NCBI GenBank assembly: GCA_031549115.1
Contig: JAVBQJ010000067.1
Span: 1-56,343 of the forward strand
Origin: JAVBQJ01 sp031549115
GTDB lineage: Bacteria; Verrucomicrobiota; Lentisphaeria; Victivallales; Victivallaceae
Length of the DNA: 56,343 bases
Reading direction: 5' to 3'
Shown: piece by piece, positions 15,501-25,900 of the stretch
Layout of the letters: each line of letters begins with the position of its first letter
Numbering within the stretch: the first letter of the stretch is position 1
The notes under the pieces: model-generated
Told to the model about the DNA's origin: nothing
Seen by the model: only the letters and a program-made list of their open reading frames with translations
Database searches by the model: none
Translations under genes and position numbers: made by a program

Positions 15501-16766
15501 GGACGTCGGTATGCTCGCAAGCGCATAACCCTGCGCCAGCGATACATACAAATGCTCACCGGTGGTGGCGCCGTAAAAGCCGATGTAACAATTATTGTTG
15601 TAATTGTTGGTGGCGCGGACGAAGCACATCAGGGTCAGGCCGTTGTCGGCGTTCACCGCGACGGCGGGCGCACATGCCCCCGGTGCGTTTTCCGGTGTGG
15701 TGTCGTAAACGACGGACGGGCCATAGGCACCGGCACCTTTGATTTTGTCGGCGGCGTTGAACAATGGCGTGTCGCCATGCGGATAATTCGTCACCGTCCC
15801 CTTTTTGATTTCGGTGAAATCGGCGTCGAGCGGCCAATGCAACGCCGGGGCAAGCGTAGCGTTGCTGTACTTGGTGCGCCAGAAGCGGAACACGCCGTTC
15901 ACGGTCCCGGAGACGCCGCGCACCGTCAGGGTACGGATGAAACTTCCGACTTCGGCGTTATCGGGAACGGTGAGCGCAAGAGTCTGCGCCCCGGTAAAGG
16001 TGGTCTGCAACTCCTCCGGCAACGTGAAGCCGTCCGCTTCCAGATACCATTCGGCCTGCGACGGGAACACCTCCACCGCCAGCGAAAATTCCGTGATCCC
16101 CTGCATTAAGTTGGGCAATCCGTATTGTTCGCCCGCCGGAATATCTCCGAGCATGTTGTCGATGCTGCTGGTGATCTTCACCGTTTGGAGGCTCTGCGGC
16201 GGCCAGACTTTGGCGTCCGCCGCCGTCCCCTGCGCCATCCGGACCGCATCAATGGGAGTTTCCACCCCGTTCGCGTACCGGAACATACGCTTGATATTGC
16301 GGGAACCATGACGCCGGATCGCATACAGATTCCGTTCGTCGGCGCTGGCGCCGAGGCCGAAAGAGCGCCCCGCCGCATTGTCGCGGGCGACGATCAACGC
16401 GTCGGCATTCGCCACCACGCCATAGCTTCCGGGCGCGTTGTCGGCGGTGTTGACCAGATATTTCGCCAAGCCGTTCGCCGCTGTGGCGGTGTCGCCGATG
16501 GTGATCGTACTGCCCGCCGCAGTGACGACGCAGTTGGTCCCGGCGGCGAATTCGACGTTGCCGTGAACATCGGCGCCGCCAACTCGAATCCCGGCGATGC
16601 ACACATGGGGGTGATTGGTGTTGGCTTTGGTGTTCAGATTTTGTTGCAGATTCGACACCGCGTCGATCACGTGGGGGTGCCCCAGGAAGCACAACCCGAG
16701 CGCCTCCGCCGAAACGGTAAAATTGCCGTTAACGTCACTGTGTTTGCCGTTGATGGTCAGAATCAT
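12534..16766 (-). CDS. tail fibre/spike with LamG-like and family 9 glycoside hydrolase domains
   Basis: A 1410-residue virion protein. Residues 1-180 form a fibre-like N-terminus with HxH motifs (HPHVIDAV, HPHVC). About 355-520 resembles a LamG/concanavalin jelly roll ending in GLYVDDVKIFEQVL. From about 735 an Ig-like strand set (IKVNQEGYS) precedes the catalytic domain, as in CelD-type GH9 enzymes. GH9 hallmarks are GGWWDAADWDRR near 930 (both DAxD aspartates kept), LPESGDGVPDILSEA near 972 and a C-terminal SEFTIWETIAGK near 1360 with the candidate acid Glu. GH9 enzymes cut beta-1,4-glucans. The probable role is degrading a host surface polysaccharide at infection. Its start overlaps the preceding fibre gene by four bases. 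Confidence 0.8.
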   Translation of the reverse strand: MILTINGKHSDVNGNFTVSAEALGLCFLGHPHVIDAVSNLQQNLNTKANTNHPHVCIAGIRVGGADVHGNVEFAAGTNCVVTAAGSTITIGDTATAANGLAKYLVNTADNAPGSYGVVANADALIVARDNAAGRSFGLGASADERNLYAIRRHGSRNIKRMFRYANGVETPIDAVRMAQGTAADAKVWPPQSLQTVKITSSIDNMLGDIPAGEQYGLPNLMQGITEFSLAVEVFPSQAEWYLEADGFTLPEELQTTFTGAQTLALTVPDNAEVGSFIRTLTVRGVSGTVNGVFRFWRTKYSNATLAPALHWPLDADFTEIKKGTVTNYPHGDTPLFNAADKIKGAGAYGPSVVYDTTPENAPGACAPAVAVNADNGLTLMCFVRATNNYNNNCYIGFYGATTGEHLYVSLAQGYALASIPTSSSNSIKDTQRHLSKWVHMALLMSPVLTQAEVEAAGKTWNATKEYRSFAFYANGVLVGTVVEALKNPMATVTGRPFYIGRHGNTSQSGGLYVDDVKIFEQVLPLSEIQADAAWAGFTFGDGGSGDGGGTAPEALYDAPRVAESIPADLSTVPLTADLKAFIIDENTVALGGCYGDFYQSRLATEFTRTLPNFEVNYRNGLRAEYLSEFYYRFSLSELFLRYQPLISARWSSKDAFRFDGAVFADYLGGWSAPLGEFYATDVLDGTRRIGTPLPVMAHYVYLRLAAPMAAGSTHTITDNAGNSVTFTYNAANPARSIKVNQEGYSTLAGRKYAYFGQWFGTGGAYQKYAANAAPAFQIVKRTGGDVVFEGTMTRRNVADTSTRSATGVTYILNGEEVWEMDFSNFNTEGEYQIYVPGVGYSYPFIIGANAMGRSFWLHGRGMFIQRSGIAKGAPQTKWEIERDHAICWQGNYLNNDSEYPNAVSASGAPCPMDHFGAITYNATDEIVREGYGGWWDAADWDRREHHFGAVAMLLNAYDLFPANFSDAQLDLPESGDGVPDILSEAIWGLDVWRRTQTAAGAIAPRIESKSHPLNKYAPESPLRMYQARPSCEASVRYARYAAQLAVCLRKADTAAARKLADTWLESAVRAFEYGINDANLLSLAMESSSTTYFYNESVDLKKKHILGAAAALFRATGEAQYAAHINADNYAEWLEQYQYNNMLSTFVPVDFFFSEFPEYFPALTATVRKFVLDFADTWLGYQECHAYRNLNWPQNHAYQTFIGWGAAHPEIRGAMLIYAWYMTGDIKYRDAAYVANDWAAGCNCRGRTMTSGMGTNYPVRFLYLLREALRKKHGYDEPPLGITPYVFYTGGLHADAIKNGWMVYNEATRADCNCAPFAMSLLGGDKYTTIPATRGSTAVYLQNNLPQWRGDCSMESYSVGHSEFTIWETIAGKMFLTGCLLNPGWTPPATWKNREPIVNEKNIDGFFPLP

Positions 16767-17365
16767 ACCGCACCTCCGTCATCGAGCAGACACACCAGGT
16801 ATTGTTCATTGGCGGCCTTGGTCAAAGCCATCCATTGCGCCGTCGTGCCGATGAAGACCCGGATCGCGTCGCCGTTGGCGTCCACCAGTGAGCGCATCAC
16901 CGCGGCGGCGTTGGCGGCGGCCAGGTCGAAGTCGATTTGCGCCGCATTGCCGACACGGGACACGGTTACGTTATTGCCGCCGGTAATGGCGACATTGCCC
17001 GCCAGCGTGGTTCCCTGCGCCACCAGGCCGGTCACGTAATTGTGAGTATGATTGGTGGGCGATTTTCCCGCCAACGCCTCGGTCAAGCCGGTCACGTCGC
17101 CGATGACGTGGGTGTGGATCACCGGGGCGCCGCCCAGGCCTTCCAGATCGATTTCGAAGTTGCCGTTTTCGTCCGGCTGCTGCCCGTTGACGGTGTAAGT
17201 CTGTCCCATGCTTCCCCCTCCCGCAGCGTTGATGATGGTTGCACCATTCGACGGATTGAGCCCGAAAGTCACGTTTTCCCCGGCTTCGATCGCGACATTG
17301 CCCTCGCCGGGAACGACGTCGGATTCGCGGACTTCGCCAAGAATAGCATCAAATTTTGCATTCAT
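16763..17365 (-). CDS. tail fibre protein with HxH motifs
   Basis: A 200-residue protein built like the N-terminus of the following 1410-residue spike: an NGQQPDENGNFEI block, then HTHVIGDVTGL and HTHNYVTGL segments. HxH motifs in fibre needles (for example T4 short tail fibres) bind metal along the trimer axis. The C-terminus ends in VCLLDDGGAV. The stop overlaps the start of the spike gene by four bases, so the two are translationally coupled and probably assemble together. Receptor or spike-adaptor role is inferred. Confidence 0.6.
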   Translation of the reverse strand: MNAKFDAILGEVRESDVVPGEGNVAIEAGENVTFGLNPSNGATIINAAGGGSMGQTYTVNGQQPDENGNFEIDLEGLGGAPVIHTHVIGDVTGLTEALAGKSPTNHTHNYVTGLVAQGTTLAGNVAITGGNNVTVSRVGNAAQIDFDLAAANAAAVMRSLVDANGDAIRVFIGTTAQWMALTKAANEQYLVCLLDDGGAV

Positions 17366-17368
17366 GGA

Positions 17369-17620
17369 TCAATCCTCCACTTTGCGCGGGTATTCTCCCG
17401 GCGGCGAATAAGTCAGCGTCGCCCGGTTGGCCCAGGCGCCGTAAGCGACATCAGTAATGATCTCGCCGTTGATTTCACGGATGCGATGGATCGCCCGCGG
17501 ATTCGTATCGAAAAAGCACCGGTAAATCGTCGTCCCCTCCGTCTTGACGATATAAGCCAGAGGCTTCGGCCCTTGGTATGCCACCGCGTGATCGGGGCGA
17601 CCGTAAACATCAATCCTCAT
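17369..17620 (-). CDS. small tail-fibre-cassette protein, unknown function
   Basis: An 83-residue protein of mixed strands with the pattern PKPLAYIVKTEGTTIYRCFF and several Arg-Ile pairs. I do not recognise a family. GGAGGTG lies just before the ATG at 17620 and the gene overlaps the stop of the 112-residue gene upstream by four bases. Its place within the fibre cassette suggests a small virion or chaperone protein. Confidence 0.5.
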   Translation of the reverse strand: MRIDVYGRPDHAVAYQGPKPLAYIVKTEGTTIYRCFFDTNPRAIHRIREINGEIITDVAYGAWANRATLTYSPPGEYPRKVED

Positions 17621-17955
17621 TCCACACCTCCCAATTCCTGCATTTTGATTCTGATCTGATCGACGGTCAAGCCGACCGTTTCGGCAAACATCGGCACCAG
17701 AGGGTCGAGCAGATTCACCCGATCTCCCGGAAGCATTGCAATCCCTGCGATCACCCGCCAGTCGGACGCGTAACGCATCCGGTCTTCCTCCGGAATCAAC
17801 AGCGTCACCGCTTGCACAAAAGGCATCTTGTCCACCCACTCTTCGGTGGGCTCGGGAGGCGTCAGCGCCGCTTCGATCTCCTCCGGCGTCGCCTCCCGGT
17901 CTCCTTCCTGCATGTCGCCTTCGTAGACGCCATACTCTTCACTGTAATAGTACAT
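17617..17955 (-). CDS. small acidic tail-fibre-cassette protein
   Basis: A 112-residue acidic protein (opening MYYYSEEYGVYEGDMQEGDR, then a Glu/Pro-rich stretch and a helical C-terminus). Size, acidity and position between fibre genes are reminiscent of tail-fibre assembly chaperones, but no conserved motif proves this. Its stop overlaps the next start by four bases. Confidence 0.5.
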   Translation of the reverse strand: MYYYSEEYGVYEGDMQEGDREATPEEIEAALTPPEPTEEWVDKMPFVQAVTLLIPEEDRMRYASDWRVIAGIAMLPGDRVNLLDPLVPMFAETVGLTVDQIRIKMQELGGVE

Positions 17956-17964
17956 AGCCCCTCC

Positions 17965-19908
17965 TTAGTAAATGATCCGGATATTCAAATCCCATTCCGT
18001 GTTGCCCCTGCCGAACAGATACACATAACCGCCCGGGTCCCCTTTGGGGATAATGTAAAAGCACTCCACCGTTCTCGGTAACTGAAAGCGTACCGAATTT
18101 TGGGTCACGATCAAAGCCGGATAAAAGCCGAAAGGCGTGTCAGCCGAACTCGTAGCCCGACCGCCCGGCTGCACCACATCTCCCACCGCGTAACCGTTGT
18201 TGGCGGTCTTGCAGATCAAAGTCAGGCTGGCGATGGCGGTGCGCGGCGCTGTCAAATTGAGATTATGGTTGAGCACCAGTGACGCCGAAGGAATCGCCTT
18301 GGCGCCGGATTCCCACAAGCGCAGGGCTCCGGTAACGTTGGTCATGTCCTTTTTGGCATAGTCGTCCAGGGCGCTATTTAGAGCGTCCACGGTCGCCATC
18401 TCCGCCCAATCGGTCCATCCCACGGTATTGCCCATGCGGCGCGTAAACGTCCTATTCTCCGAACGATGAAAGAACAGTTGATTAACATAAGTAACATCGC
18501 CGCCCGAAGACGTATACCGCGACACAATCAGAGTGCCATTCCCTCCTATCGGCGCGTTAACATTATTACTCCCCAATACCAGGTAGTTTCCCGCGGTCCA
18601 CAGAGTATTGAAGTCAACGTTGGCTTGGTATTTTGACATGGGGTAAATCCCCCTCGCAAGCAAATCCCCTTCCAACGTCGCCACCCGGCCATTCACCGTT
18701 GTCGCCAGGGTCCGGATATCCTGATGTGCCTGGGGACTGGCATTGTGCGCCACGATCGACGCATTCGCCACAATCTGTGAAGTATTGGTGGCCGCCAAAG
18801 CCGCCGCTTCCGCCTTGGATTTATCCAATGCCGCATCCTGTGCTGATTTCAGCGCCGCCGCCGCACTGCTCCCGGCCGCATTCTTGTGACCAAGGGCAGC
18901 GGCGATGCTATCCCGGATTTCCGTCAACGCAGCCAAAGATTGACTGTTGGCCGCCCCGGCAGAATCCACCGCAGCCTGCGCTTTCTCAAGCGCTGTATTA
19001 AGGAAGCCTTGCGCGACCCCTTGAGCAGCTTCGAGCGACGCGAGCGAACTGGCAGTCTTGGCGTCGATACCGTTTACCGCATCGGTAGCCTGCGTGGCGG
19101 CAGCTTGCGCGGCATTCTTTGCCGCCGTCACCGCGCCATCGGCGCCGACCGCTTCGGAAATCAAAGCCGTCAGCCGGTCATTCTCGGTTTGCGCCACCAA
19201 ACTCAAGGTACCCACCGCCTGCACCTTGGCTTCGTCCACCTGACCTCGGGCATACGTCAAGGCGGCGGCGCTGGCTTCGTTGATGCCGGCTTTCCCCGCC
19301 TCCACCGCGGCCCGAACCGCCCCGGTCGCTTCGGCGGCTTCCTTCAGAGTCAGCAAGGCACCATTGGCCAATTCGACATTCCCGGTCAATTCAGCCCACA
19401 CCAGGCTAATGTTCCGTTCCACAGCGGCGCAGGTTTGCGCATTGGTCGCGCAAATATCGGCGCAGTCAAGGCAGACATTCTTCGCGCCCATGATAAGAGT
19501 GTAATAGTCGCCGGAATATTCCGTTACCGGCACCTTGATGCAGCGGCTCACCTCTTCGGCCAGCTGCTGCACCACCATGATCGTCCGGTCGAATTGCCGT
19601 TCCACGGCTTCGGTATCCAGCTTACCGGACAGCGGCAACCGGGTCAGCTGCACCAGCGGCATTTGCCGCAACACTACCAGATCGTTTCCGGTAGCCGGTG
19701 CCGCAGTCAAATGCAACGTCCCGCCCTGCGATCCCGTTGCCGCCGGAACGATGCTGTAATCCATTCCCGGTGTCAGTGTCGTTTCCGTACCGCCGCGCCC
19801 GATGACAACGACAATATCGTCATCGTCGAAAAACGGCCATGGAATCGGATATTCCAGCGTTGAAGCATTGGAATACACCGTTTTGCTTTCCGTGGTTTCT
19901 ATCGCCAT
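17965..19908 (-). CDS. tail fibre protein with T7 gp17-like N-terminus and pyocin-knob-like module
   Basis: A 647-residue fibre. The N-terminal 130 residues (VYSNASTLEYPIPWPFFDDD, then the DRTIMVVQQLAEEVSRCI helix) match the particle-anchoring domain of T7-type tail fibres. A long Ala-rich coiled-coil shaft follows (about 170-400). Near 440-520 a module with FNTLWTAGNYLVLG, a Tyr-rich strand, TRRMGNTVGWTDWAEM resembles the pyocin-knob domain of R-pyocin and phage fibres. The C-terminus is a receptor-binding candidate. The ATG at 19908 follows GGGGTGG. A putative late promoter lies 24 bases upstream. Confidence 0.75.
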   Translation of the reverse strand: MAIETTESKTVYSNASTLEYPIPWPFFDDDDIVVVIGRGGTETTLTPGMDYSIVPAATGSQGGTLHLTAAPATGNDLVVLRQMPLVQLTRLPLSGKLDTEAVERQFDRTIMVVQQLAEEVSRCIKVPVTEYSGDYYTLIMGAKNVCLDCADICATNAQTCAAVERNISLVWAELTGNVELANGALLTLKEAAEATGAVRAAVEAGKAGINEASAAALTYARGQVDEAKVQAVGTLSLVAQTENDRLTALISEAVGADGAVTAAKNAAQAAATQATDAVNGIDAKTASSLASLEAAQGVAQGFLNTALEKAQAAVDSAGAANSQSLAALTEIRDSIAAALGHKNAAGSSAAAALKSAQDAALDKSKAEAAALAATNTSQIVANASIVAHNASPQAHQDIRTLATTVNGRVATLEGDLLARGIYPMSKYQANVDFNTLWTAGNYLVLGSNNVNAPIGGNGTLIVSRYTSSGGDVTYVNQLFFHRSENRTFTRRMGNTVGWTDWAEMATVDALNSALDDYAKKDMTNVTGALRLWESGAKAIPSASLVLNHNLNLTAPRTAIASLTLICKTANNGYAVGDVVQPGGRATSSADTPFGFYPALIVTQNSVRFQLPRTVECFYIIPKGDPGGYVYLFGRGNTEWDLNIRIIY

Positions 19909-19931
19909 AATACCACCCCTTTCGTTATCTA

Positions 19932-19969
19932 TTAATGTAGCTTTTTCGCCCAATCAAATATTTTACCGG
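19932..19969 (-). promoter_or_regulatory. putative phage late promoter (copy B)
   Basis: On the minus strand this 38-base element begins with the 17-mer CCGGTAAAATATTTGAT, has GGGC, then GCTACATTAA containing a -10-like TACATT (19934-19939). It is nearly the same as 37595-37632. The predicted transcript start lies about 20 bases before the tail-fibre ATG. No TTGACA-like -35 sits at 17 bases, so an activator or a non-standard polymerase may be needed. Confidence 0.6.
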
Positions 19970-19977
19970 GCATCGGT

Positions 19978-22900
19978 CTAAAACTTCAGCTTCGGCTTTT
20001 CCGGTTCATTCGGACCGAATAAGCGCCAGAACCGCTTCAATTCCCGCAGCATTGCACCACCCATTGCCCCGACCGCGCCAACATGCGGCACCGGCGCCAC
20101 TGTGCCGGAAACCGCCAGGAGGTCAGCAAGGCTTTGTATTGATCGGTAATATTCCGAACCATCCGGCTGTTTGTCCGGATCCGCCAAATCATCCACCAGT
20201 TTCATAAGCCTTCCCAGTCCGGCAATCGATTCATCAAACATTGGGAATGCCTCCATGTTCGAACCTCCGGGAATGGAGGCGCGATCGAGCAGCTTGTCGG
20301 CAATCACATCTGCCGTTCCCTGCAAAACCTTTCCGGCAATGAATGCGCCTTCAAATGGTCCAAGTAAACCGGCAGTCACGAAATCTTCCCATTCATACTC
20401 ATCATAATCGAATCCGGAACGGAAGAATTGCGTAATCAACGTCATCAGGGTAGGAACGATCACATGATTCACCATCAACTGCCGCGCCAATTTCGCCTTT
20501 GCCTGTTCTTTGCGCTTGCCTTCTCCGAATCGGATATCATCAATCGTCATCAACTCCAGGTTCATAATCTGAATTGGATTAGAAAGAAAGCTGGTCAGAT
20601 ACCGGAAAAATCCGGCCTGGCTCTGGTAAAAATTCTGATCTTTCAAATATCCTGATTGTTGCGTTTCATCCGTTGTCCGCTGCCACCTCCTGGTCGCCTC
20701 TTCCCACGCCGCCCCAGGCGCCATGCCGCGTTCGGTTAAGTTTTGGTAATGATGTTTGAATAAAGCATAGCCGCCACGCAAAGAAGCAACGCTGTCGCTC
20801 CAACGAGTCAAATATGTTCCCTTGTCGATCAAGCTGTTGCCGTAAACATCTTCGATCTTGCCGGAGCGATTCGACTTCATCAAATACATGATATCCCGGC
20901 TGAATCCGCCCTGGATGCGGCTTTTGAAGTATTCACTGTTTCGCGCAAATTCTGAAAACTTTTTGAATTCCGGACTGTCGGTAAAAGTTTCGGCGATATT
21001 GGCGAGAAACTCCGGCATCGGCATTTCATTCATGAAAGCCGCGGCCCCGGAAAACTGCTTCAACACACTGGAAAAGTTCAGCGCGATTTTTGCCGGAACC
21101 CAATAGCGGAACAACCGCCCCATCAATTCGGCGGCACGTCCGGAATCTCGCCCGGCCCGCGCCAGGGTTTGAACCCGGTCGATAATCTGATTATAGACCT
21201 CCGTCCCATAAGTGCCGCTGATTGCCTGCCGAACCCGCTTATCATTGAAAATCCCACGCGCTTCCCGGACCGATTCAGCCCACGAGAGAAAGTGATTCAC
21301 TTCAAGTTGGTGCTGCAAGTGCGTCTGAAAGACGGAGCGGTGTAAGTCCACGTCCGACAAGTGGAATTTTCGCTTGATCAAAAATGACGGATTGACCGAC
21401 ATTTGCCCATAGCCATACCCCAGATAATCACTCTTGCCGGTGCCGACTTGTTTCCCCAGGGATTCTTTATAGCTGACCGGATAATAGTTCGGCAGCCCCG
21501 GCAATCCGGCGCCATAAATGGCTTTCGATTTCACATCCAGAGCTTTCGACTTGTCGGCAATTTCCTGCCGCGACCAATAGGCGAACTCCATAAAATCGCG
21601 ACCGATAAACTTTTTGAGCTGATCGATACTTTCATCGCTCCAGCCGTTCCATCTCATCCGGGCTTGCACATCCAGCTGCTCCCACGCCATCAACAGAGTC
21701 GCGCCATCAGCTCTTGAAATGCCGAGTTCCACCCGCCGTTTTTCCGCTTTGGGATCGGGGCGAAAAATCGTTAATTTGGGTTCTTTATCCGCCCGTTGCC
21801 GCTGCACAAAGGCATTGAATGCGGCATCCTCATCGGGATTGCCGTAAATCTGGTACTCCTGGATAACGCCATGCTCGAAGTCATCCAGTTGCTGCCGCAA
21901 AAATTCTGCCGCCAACGGATCGAGCTGCGCCTTGCCGACAGCCACGCCCTGCAGCAGTGTCCTCGCATTTTCCGGGGTGATGGTTCCGGTGGTGAATCCG
22001 CGACCGTCCACCAGGCCAAACTGATTTTTGGCATACGCCACTTCCCGTGTGTAGCGATCAATAAAAATTCCGGTATGTTCCTCCGCTTTTTCCGCATCGC
22101 GCCAGAACGCGGCTTTCTTTGCCAGTGCATCCAGTTGAAAAATCCGTTCAATCGCCTTCTCTGCTCTGGTATTGCTTTCGCGATCAAACGAAGCATTTTT
22201 CCATGTGGATTGTTCCAGCCTGCCGAAGAGCTGTCCCAGAACCGTATCATCGAAATCCTTATCGCTGCGATTGCTCACCAGATCCAATAGCCCGCGCAAA
22301 TTCCGTTGTTCCAGCAGCCACTTCAACCGGCGCGGCTCATGCTCGTTGCGCCCGGTTTGCGGCAGGCCGTCTTTATTGCCGGTAATTTCCACAACAGCGG
22401 CATGACGCAGCCGCCCCAACTCTTCCCGCTTCGCTTTCAGTTTCGCCAAAAACGAATCCCGCTTATCCTCAATCAGCGATTCAAGCGCTCGAAACGCCTC
22501 CAATGCTTCCGGCGGCGTCTTCTGATCCAATCGGCCAAATAACTGCAGTAGTTCTAATTCTTCGAGCAGATTATCTACCGCTCCGGTGTTTCCTTCCTCC
22601 TCCGCAACATTCAATGCTTCAGACACATTGGAAATTTGATTCGCCACCATCGGCCCAGGCATCCGCAAAATATTACGAATTGTTTCAAGTGTACCTTGCG
22701 CTTCTCCACCCAACGGAGCAATCCGCTGTCCCCCGGGATTTACGGACTCCCGAAATCTTTCGGCAAGCTCTTTGGTTCGATCAACGATTCGGAAACTCTG
22801 CATTTTCTCCAGCAGTTTTTCCAGTTCGTACATGCGGCGCCCCTGCGGATAAGCCGGAGCCGGATCCGAAGAGTATTTGGATAAGTCGGCAATCCGCTGG

Positions 22901-25900
22901 AGAAACTCACCGCGCATTTCTTTCGGCAATACCCGTCGGGCGTGCTTAGCTGCTACTGCTTGAATCTGAACAATATCCTGCTTATCCCGCAATGCTTCAT
23001 CCAATAATGCTTTATATTCTGCCGCTGCCGACTCTGCCGCCTCCCGACTTCGCAACTCCCGCATCTCTTGCGCCGCTTGCCGGTTCTCCTCTTTGCTCCA
23101 CTCGGAGCGCTGCCGTTTTTCGGCATAGTACTCCCGATAGAGATCCATCAACTTCAGATCGCGGAAAAAGTCAATGATTTCATTTTCAATAGTCAACGGA
23201 TCCCCCTTGGAATCCTTGGCAATCCTCGTAGCCAATACGTCACTGGGAATCCCGGAAGCGTTTTCCAGTTGCCCCAGACGCTTATTTTCTGCTTCAATGG
23301 CTTCAAGTCCGGTCTTGCGACTCTTCCGTTTACTGCTGTTCCTGATCCAATTCGGGGAGATAAACGATCCACTGAACGTTTCGCCTTTATAGCGCATCGA
23401 CGGGCGAATCAGGAATTTCGGCCCCCCGTAATCAATCGCCGCCCGTATAAACGGATAACGGTCATAGATATACTGATTGCGTTCCGCCAGAAGCGAACGC
23501 GGATTTTCCTTGCTCCCGGCATCCTGCAATTCATCTTCGATATTGCGCAACTCCCGTAATCGGGCACGCTGATCGCGTAAATCTTTCAGCAGACTTTCCC
23601 GCTTCAGATTGCCGAAATACTCCACCACTTCCGACTCTTTGACCTCTTTGCCGGAAGCATCGGACAATATTTTTGCCGCCTCCGCTACCGGGACGCCGGT
23701 TTGATTCTTCGCCAGCTTGTGATCATCCATCCACGTTCCGGAAAATTTCGTACCGTCATAGGCCACACCCGCAGCGATTTTAAAATCACGGCCGTATTTT
23801 TCGGACATGGCGGCATAATACGAATCCTTTTTCCGCAAATGATCTTCTTCCGCCTTCTGCTGGTTACGCTTATGTCGCTCCCGGATCAACTCTCGGGCCT
23901 GCCATGCCGCATCATGCAACAACACCGCATCCGCCTCCGAATCGACGGTGATTCCGGCATTAGCCAAGATCGCCGCGGCGGCGTCCTGATCCAGTATGCT
24001 GGTTTCGTTACTGTGGGGCGTCAGGATCGCGGCCAGCCGCTTTACCCGCTTGCTATATTCCGGCGCGATCGAAAACTTGACATCCGGATATTTGGCGGTA
24101 TAGTATTCAATGAAATCGGAGTAGCTTCTAGCTGACTGTACGCCATCGGCACCAGCCAGTGACGGTTGTAGTACCGGGAAGTCTCCGATTTTTGCTTGTT
24201 GATTCGGCACAATCGACAATTTGACATTACCAGAATCTATGCTATCTTTATAAAAGAAATCGGAAACCCTTTTCTTGTGCCCGCCTGCATTGCCATCGGC
24301 ATTTCGTACCGGGTCTGAAATCAAGCCGTCAATGACAGCCGAGGTTTCCGATTTTGTTTGTTGATTCGGCGCAATCGAAAACTTGACATCGGGATATTTG
24401 GCGGTATAGTATTCAACGAAATCGGAGTAGCTCCTAGCCGCCTGTACGCCTTCGGCACCAGCCGGTGACGGTTGTAGTACCGGGGAGTCTCCGATTTTCG
24501 CTTCTTGGTACTGCCGCTCATTGAGTTTATGCGTGGATCGTATCTGATTGCGTTTTCCAGTTACCCGCTTGCGTATTTCAATGCGAAAGCACTGCCCGGA
24601 TTGTTCATCTTTGCGAACGAACGCAAGGTTTCCCGAAACATCATTGGCTTTTTCCGGAGCGGCCAGCACAAAAGTCGTTGCCGCCATAGCATGAACCTGA
24701 TCCTCGAAATATTCATTGTGCTTTCCAGCAAGCATTTCCGCATCAGCATAAAGACCATCGCCGTCAAGTCCTGCCCACTCCATAAAGCCCGGCGCATGCG
24801 GGACATTGCCATCCACAATTTTCCCGCGCTCCATTGCGTGATTCGGGGCGCCCTTACGCCGAAGCGCAGCGGCAAACCGGACATCATCTCCGTCTCCGCT
24901 TCTGCCTAATGTACGCGCCGAACGATCCAATAATGTCTCCAATTCCGCATCGCTATACCGCAGATCGCGAAAGCCCGGAACCCGTCGCAACCACGCGCGG
25001 AATGCCGCCATAACCTTTTTCCACAATGACGGATTGCCGGTCTTAACTTCGGCCATCGTCGCCATGAACTCATCGGCGGCTTCCAATCGTCCTTTTTCGG
25101 TGGTAAAGTCAATGTCACGCCGTTCGGCAATCCCGGAAATTTCATCCGCGTGATCACGCGCCAATTGGTCGAGAAAGATATCATAGCGGGATCCGAACAG
25201 TCCACGCAGGCCCCGATGCCCCACCGCCTCATGCAAAAATACCTTTTGCACCCGGCCGGGATTCAGATTGCTGCCGACGAAGTAGATTTTTCCGGTTTCA
25301 GTTTCAAAGCACCCCTCAACCCCCGAAACAAAATTGGGAGCATTGCGAATCGACTCCGGCAGATCCGCCGCTGTCGGTACAAATTCCAATTGCAGGATGT
25401 CACGATACTGATACTGGAGATCCTCCACCATGCCGCGCACTACCTCTGTGCGGGTTCTTTCGGATTTTGCCGCATCCGGAGCCCGTTGTGCCGCCAGAAA
25501 TTCCTTCTCCTGGCGAATGGCCTCCGAAGCGTGTTCGCTGGCCCATTCATCCAATGTCAATTCATCCTGACGCTGCTGCTCTTTCTCATTCAGAATCTGC
25601 TCATACGCCAGATCGATCACAGCCTTGGCGTCGCCGGCTCTTACGGCTCCATCCAAACGTTCCGCCATGCGGGATTCTTCGTCGGTCAATGATTCTTTGG
25701 ACTTCAGGACTTCAAGTTGCCCTTTGGCTTCGCCGATCAATTCCGCCCGGAAGTTTTGAATTTCCGCGCCGGTGCGCTGTTGCCGGAATTGATGCCCGGC
25801 ACCGAACACGCCGACACCGCCGCCCATCACAGCGCCGACAGAAAACTCCAACGGCATCGGATCGCAGAGCTCGTGAACTAACTCGCTGACCGAAAGACTG

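Noticed and set aside
12087..16109. 1340-codon open frame on the plus strand
   Set aside because: Antisense shadow of the GH9 spike gene; Arg/Val/Gly-rich with no family features, while the minus-strand protein has recognisable domains.
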